64,000 nucleotides of DNA from Dioscorea cayenensis subsp. rotundata (Eukaryota; Streptophyta; Magnoliopsida; Dioscoreales; Dioscoreaceae), in the NCBI RefSeq assembly GCF_009730915.1, contig NC_052477.1:2125699-2189698 (forward strand), given 5' to 3'. Position numbers and translations under genes: made by a program. This document shows, one piece after another, positions 60,900-64,000 of the stretch. The stretch's first letter is position 1, and each line of letters begins with the position of its first letter. The notes beneath the pieces were generated by a model, which was not told the origin of the DNA, did no database searches, and worked only from the letters and a program-made list of their open reading frames with translations.

Positions 60900-61504
60900 C
60901 CACACTATCATAAAATTTCTGCAGATAATTATGTGCAGGAACCTAACCCAACATATCCCTTGCAAAATTTTCAGCTGTATATCTTCATAAAACCTGAAAA
61001 CTTTGCAAATTATTCACACCATCATCTAACTACTGAATAAACATACAGATTAACAAAACATAAGGGGAAAAAAAAACTTTTTGATCAAGAATTTCACATA
61101 ATGCTATTTCTGCGGATAATTATGTGCAGAAACCTAACCCAACATATCCCTTGCAAAATATTCAGCTGTATATCTTCATAAAACCTGAAAACTTAGCGAA
61201 TTATTCATACCATCATCTAACTACTGAATAAACATACAGATTAACAAAACATACAGTGAAAAAAAAACTTTTTGATCAAGATTCAAGAATTTCACATAGT
61301 GCTATTTCTGCAGATAATTATGTGCATAAACCTAACCCAACATATCCCTTGCAAAATTTTCAGCTGTATAGCTTCATAAAATCTGGAAACTTATCGAATT
61401 ATTCATACCATCATCTAACTAATGAATAAACATACAGATTAACAAAACAAAAGGGGAAAAAAAACTTTTTGATCAAGAATTTCACATAGTGCTATTTCTA
61501 CAGG
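60900..61504. repeat. 190-bp tandem repeat, three and a bit copies
   Basis: Copies begin about 60900, 61090 (AATTTCACATAATGC), 61288 and a stub at 61478. Each carries GATAATTATGTGCA, CCTAACCCAACATATCCCTT, TTCAGCTGTATA, CATCATCTAACTA and AACTTTTTGATCAAG. The first is the most diverged at its start; the third junction contains an extra 8 bases (ATTCAAGA). The array lies immediately past the NIP7 stop codon on the transcribed side, so it probably forms its 3' UTR or terminator. Confidence 0.9.
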
Positions 61505-61680
61505 AAAAATCCAATGAAGTTCAGAACAAAGACTAAAAATTAATAATAATAAAAAAAATCAGTAAAATTAAGATTAAATGTATGAGTTCAGAGCAAAGGC
61601 TGAAAATTAATCAAAGAAAATTCAGTGAAATTAAGAAGAAGAATGTGAATTCATACCCTAAATCCATTGATTGTGGAAAT

Positions 61681-62245
61681 TCAGATATCATCAGACATCC
61701 TGAGATACTCCCCAATGTCAGACTGATGATTGACAACAATAGATTTCACTTCTGCTTTCCTGCAATCCTGCGCTGACCTTGCAGCAACTCCCAAACCCTA
61801 GCGGCAAATCAGACATGGAGAAGACAACGACGCCATCGCCAGCCTTGGTGTTCTCAGTTATCCTCCCAAGCCCGCCCTTGAGAACAGGATTCCCGAAGAG
61901 AAAAGACTGCTCGGAGGTGGGCTTCAGCCAGACCTTGTGACGAGCATGGGCGGCGAGGAGATCCAGGGACTGGACGGTGAGGCGGAAGCTGCCGCCTTTG
62001 GTGAATTTGCCGATGCAAGTGCCGATGGATGCGAGGCGGTCACGGGAGATGTTGGTGGCGCGGCGGACGAGAGATTCACTGACATAGAAGACGCGGTTCT
62101 TGTGGAGGCGAAAACAGTAGCGGCCGCCGCCGTCTTCGGGGCCCTCGGTGGCGGGGCGTTCCACGATGTGCTTGAGGTTTGGTCCGGTGAATTTGAAGAG
62201 CTTCTCGAACACCGCCGTCGTCTCCTTCTCGTCCAGTGGCCTCAT
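61681..62245 (-). CDS. NIP7: 60S ribosome biogenesis protein NIP7, frameshifted near the C-terminus
   Basis: NIP7 binds pre-rRNA in the nucleolus and is needed for 60S subunit maturation. The frame from 62245 encodes [51 protein letters not shown], then the PUA RNA-binding domain ([46 protein letters not shown]). After GFG one extra base (61789) breaks the frame, and the reading frame ends at 61718. Skipping it restores [18 protein letters not shown], then [16 protein letters not shown] and a stop at 61681-61683, for 187 residues, close to the family length of about 180. The restored tail matches known NIP7 ends (DIGEYLR), so the break is recent or a consensus error. Confidence 0.94.
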
Positions 62246-62290
62246 CGTCTCCGATTCCTCTCTCGAGCTCTCAATGGAGCTTCAATGGCG

Positions 62291-62390
62291 ATTAGGGTTT
62301 TGGGGGAGGAGACGAGGGTTTTGTTCTCGTTTTTTTGGAAAAATGGGCTTTTATATGGGCCAGGGTTGGAGAATAAGGCGATCCAGCCCA
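62291..62390 (-). promoter_or_regulatory. NIP7 promoter: telo-box and TGGGCY sites
   Basis: On the minus strand an AAACCCTAAT telo-box (62291-62300) lies 45 bases before the ATG. TGGGCT or TGGGCC occurs three times at 62344-62349, 62356-62361 and (inverse) 62385-62390. This matches the RPS4 promoter logic and plant ribosome-biogenesis genes in general. Confidence 0.7.
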
Positions 62391-62509
62391 AAAGAATCGG
62401 TGGTTTTTTTAAAAAAAAACCCCTTGAAATTGTTATATTTGAGAGAGAAAACCCTTGTGATAACTTATTAATGCATTTTAATTTTTTTTTTCTTTGGAAT
62501 TTTGATTGA

Positions 62510-63660
62510 TTTTGTATTTTAACTAATTACCACTTACTAGGAATAGGATGATTATTAATGCCATTGAAATCATAGATAGTTTCAGATGTTTATTTATTTT
62601 TACATTTAATCATAAAATTGTATATAAAAATCCCAATAGTCTAAGGTATACATATGTAAATTTGTAATTCAAGATTTCAATGATGTATATTTGTTAAATA
62701 GTTATTTATTTATTTGCATGTATGTCTCTTCAAATATCAATCATAGATTCATACATACGCCTAATAAAATTTAAAGTGTTTGTATACTTTTAACATTAAG
62801 AACAATTTTCTTTTATGCATATACCCCTCAACCCAAGAACACTTGGCCAGTAAAATAAAAAAAATTAATTTTTTAAATAAAGTGTATGTAATAAAAAAAA
62901 ATTATAATATTTAAAATACTCCTAGATGAAGGTGTTACTGTACCATATTTATTAATTCATTTTATCAACTATTGAGTATTGACAGGGAGAAAGGTATATA
63001 TATACACACACACATACAATGTAGTTATAAATTTCAAGTTTTATCAGGGGTATACATGCAATGACCAGTGCTTATAAGGGCATACACACAAAATTCCCTA
63101 CCATATATATAACCCTAAACATTTTTATGCAAATTTCACTGCTACAACCTTATAAAATCACCATTCATTCAACTCTATGGTTTCCCTATTACTTGCATAT
63201 GCAAGAAACATTCACATGCTTGGACAAGCACCACCAAAAATGTCGAACAAAAAACAGAATTAAAGCATATTTAGCACAAAATAGAACAGATAAATTGCAA
63301 TTTTGATCTGATTAAAAGTTGTCTGTACACATAAATTTAGGTTTAGGGTAGACCTGATTAATATATATATACACTAGGAGACATCATATTTGCTAGACCT
63401 AAAAATTGTTTTTTGACGTGTCAGAAATGTGCACAAGAGGCGAGTTAATCCCTCAACATACACCTGTGCTCTCACACTGCATGGTGCGAGGTTTTGAACT
63501 TGTCTTGGATAAACACCTTATGCGAGAAAATCCGTGCCAATAGAGCAAGAGGTTGGCAAGACCTAAAAACTCTAGGTCAACATTTTTGCATGGTTCTGAA
63601 CAAAAGATTTCCAAAACAGAAATCAAGATGAATTAGAGATAATTAATACTCATCTCCAGA
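62510..63660. other. Spacer upstream of NIP7, no gene identified
   Basis: AT-rich sequence with scattered TATA/CA microsatellites and a possible B-box-like SINE scrap near 63460-63530. Nothing protein-like. Confidence 0.5.
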
Positions 63661-63663
63661 TCC

Positions 63664-63754
63664 CTAATGGTTTTCCTCTGTTTTTAGGTAAAAGTGACAT
63701 TCCAACTGCTTCATCTCACCACCAGCCACGGGGTCGAACTCACATCGGTAAAAG
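63664..63754 (-). other. Candidate terminal exon of an unidentified minus-strand gene
   Basis: After a good acceptor (TTTTTGCAG) at 63763-63755 the minus strand reads [20 protein letters not shown] and FYLKTEENH, then a stop at 63666-63664. The run looks protein-like and less AT-rich than its flanks, but I do not recognise the family, and upstream exons would lie beyond the window. It could equally be a repeat fragment. Confidence 0.3.
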
Positions 63755-64000
63755 CTGCAAAAACCAGTTGAATCCACAATGTAAGAAATTCAAGTAAGGT
63801 ACCAAGAAATAATATGTAATTTTTGTGTTTTGGAGGAGATAGTGTGTAGAAAAACTTGGATATTTTCTTTCACTTTGTTCATTTAATTGGAAGGAGTTCA
63901 GATTGGATAAATGCAACATGCATTGCTATTAAATGACATTATTGGATAAAAGAACAAAGACTTGGCATGTGATGACTAGGGTTGTATTTGTATACCTTCC

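Overview
The window is nuclear DNA of a flowering plant. It has spliced genes with GT-AG introns, plant-only families (GH3, PCC13-62, HIPP, FPF1, P-class PPR), telo-box plus TGGGCY promoters, and AT-rich spacers crowded with TIR elements, MITEs, SINE-like copies, a solo LTR and a plastid DNA scrap. I cannot fix the species; the mixture of very AT-rich spacers and some GC-rich exons would suit a non-grass monocot, but that is a guess.

Layout. 1-3283 (+): 3' nine-tenths of a GH3 acyl-amido synthetase gene. 4830-6120: decayed tandem array. 6292-11000: dead autonomous-type hAT element with a nested MITE. 11747-14890 (+): ribosomal protein eS4 with a +1 frameshift near its end. 15496-15898: hAT-type MITE. 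16264-19200 (-): PCC13-62 desiccation-related protein. 17621-21750: three copies of a MITE sitting in TA tracts. 28115-29198 (-): isoprenylated metal-domain protein (HIPP). 31918-31995: plastid atpA fragment. 35422-37146 (+): intronless PPR protein. 37434-39692 (-): small coiled-coil protein with seven exons, one carrying an extra base. 39857-41292: nested MITE cluster. 41819-43305: solo LTR. 50818-51141 (+): FPF1-like protein. 52901-58937 (+): dephospho-CoA kinase whose second intron is almost wholly a giant inverted repeat with nested elements. 61681-62245 (-): NIP7 ribosome biogenesis factor, again with a one-base insertion.

The genes do not form a cluster of common function. RPS4 and NIP7 both serve ribosome production and share the same promoter grammar (TGGGCY with telo-box). 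The rest are unrelated neighbours: auxin conjugation, CoA synthesis, organelle RNA processing, metal binding, flowering/growth control.

I found no new multi-gene system. The observations most worth following are the giant hairpin in the CoA kinase intron, the three +1 lesions in conserved genes (most simply consensus errors), the minisatellite in the first CoA kinase intron, and stacked tandem duplications just upstream of the FPF1-like and PPR genes.
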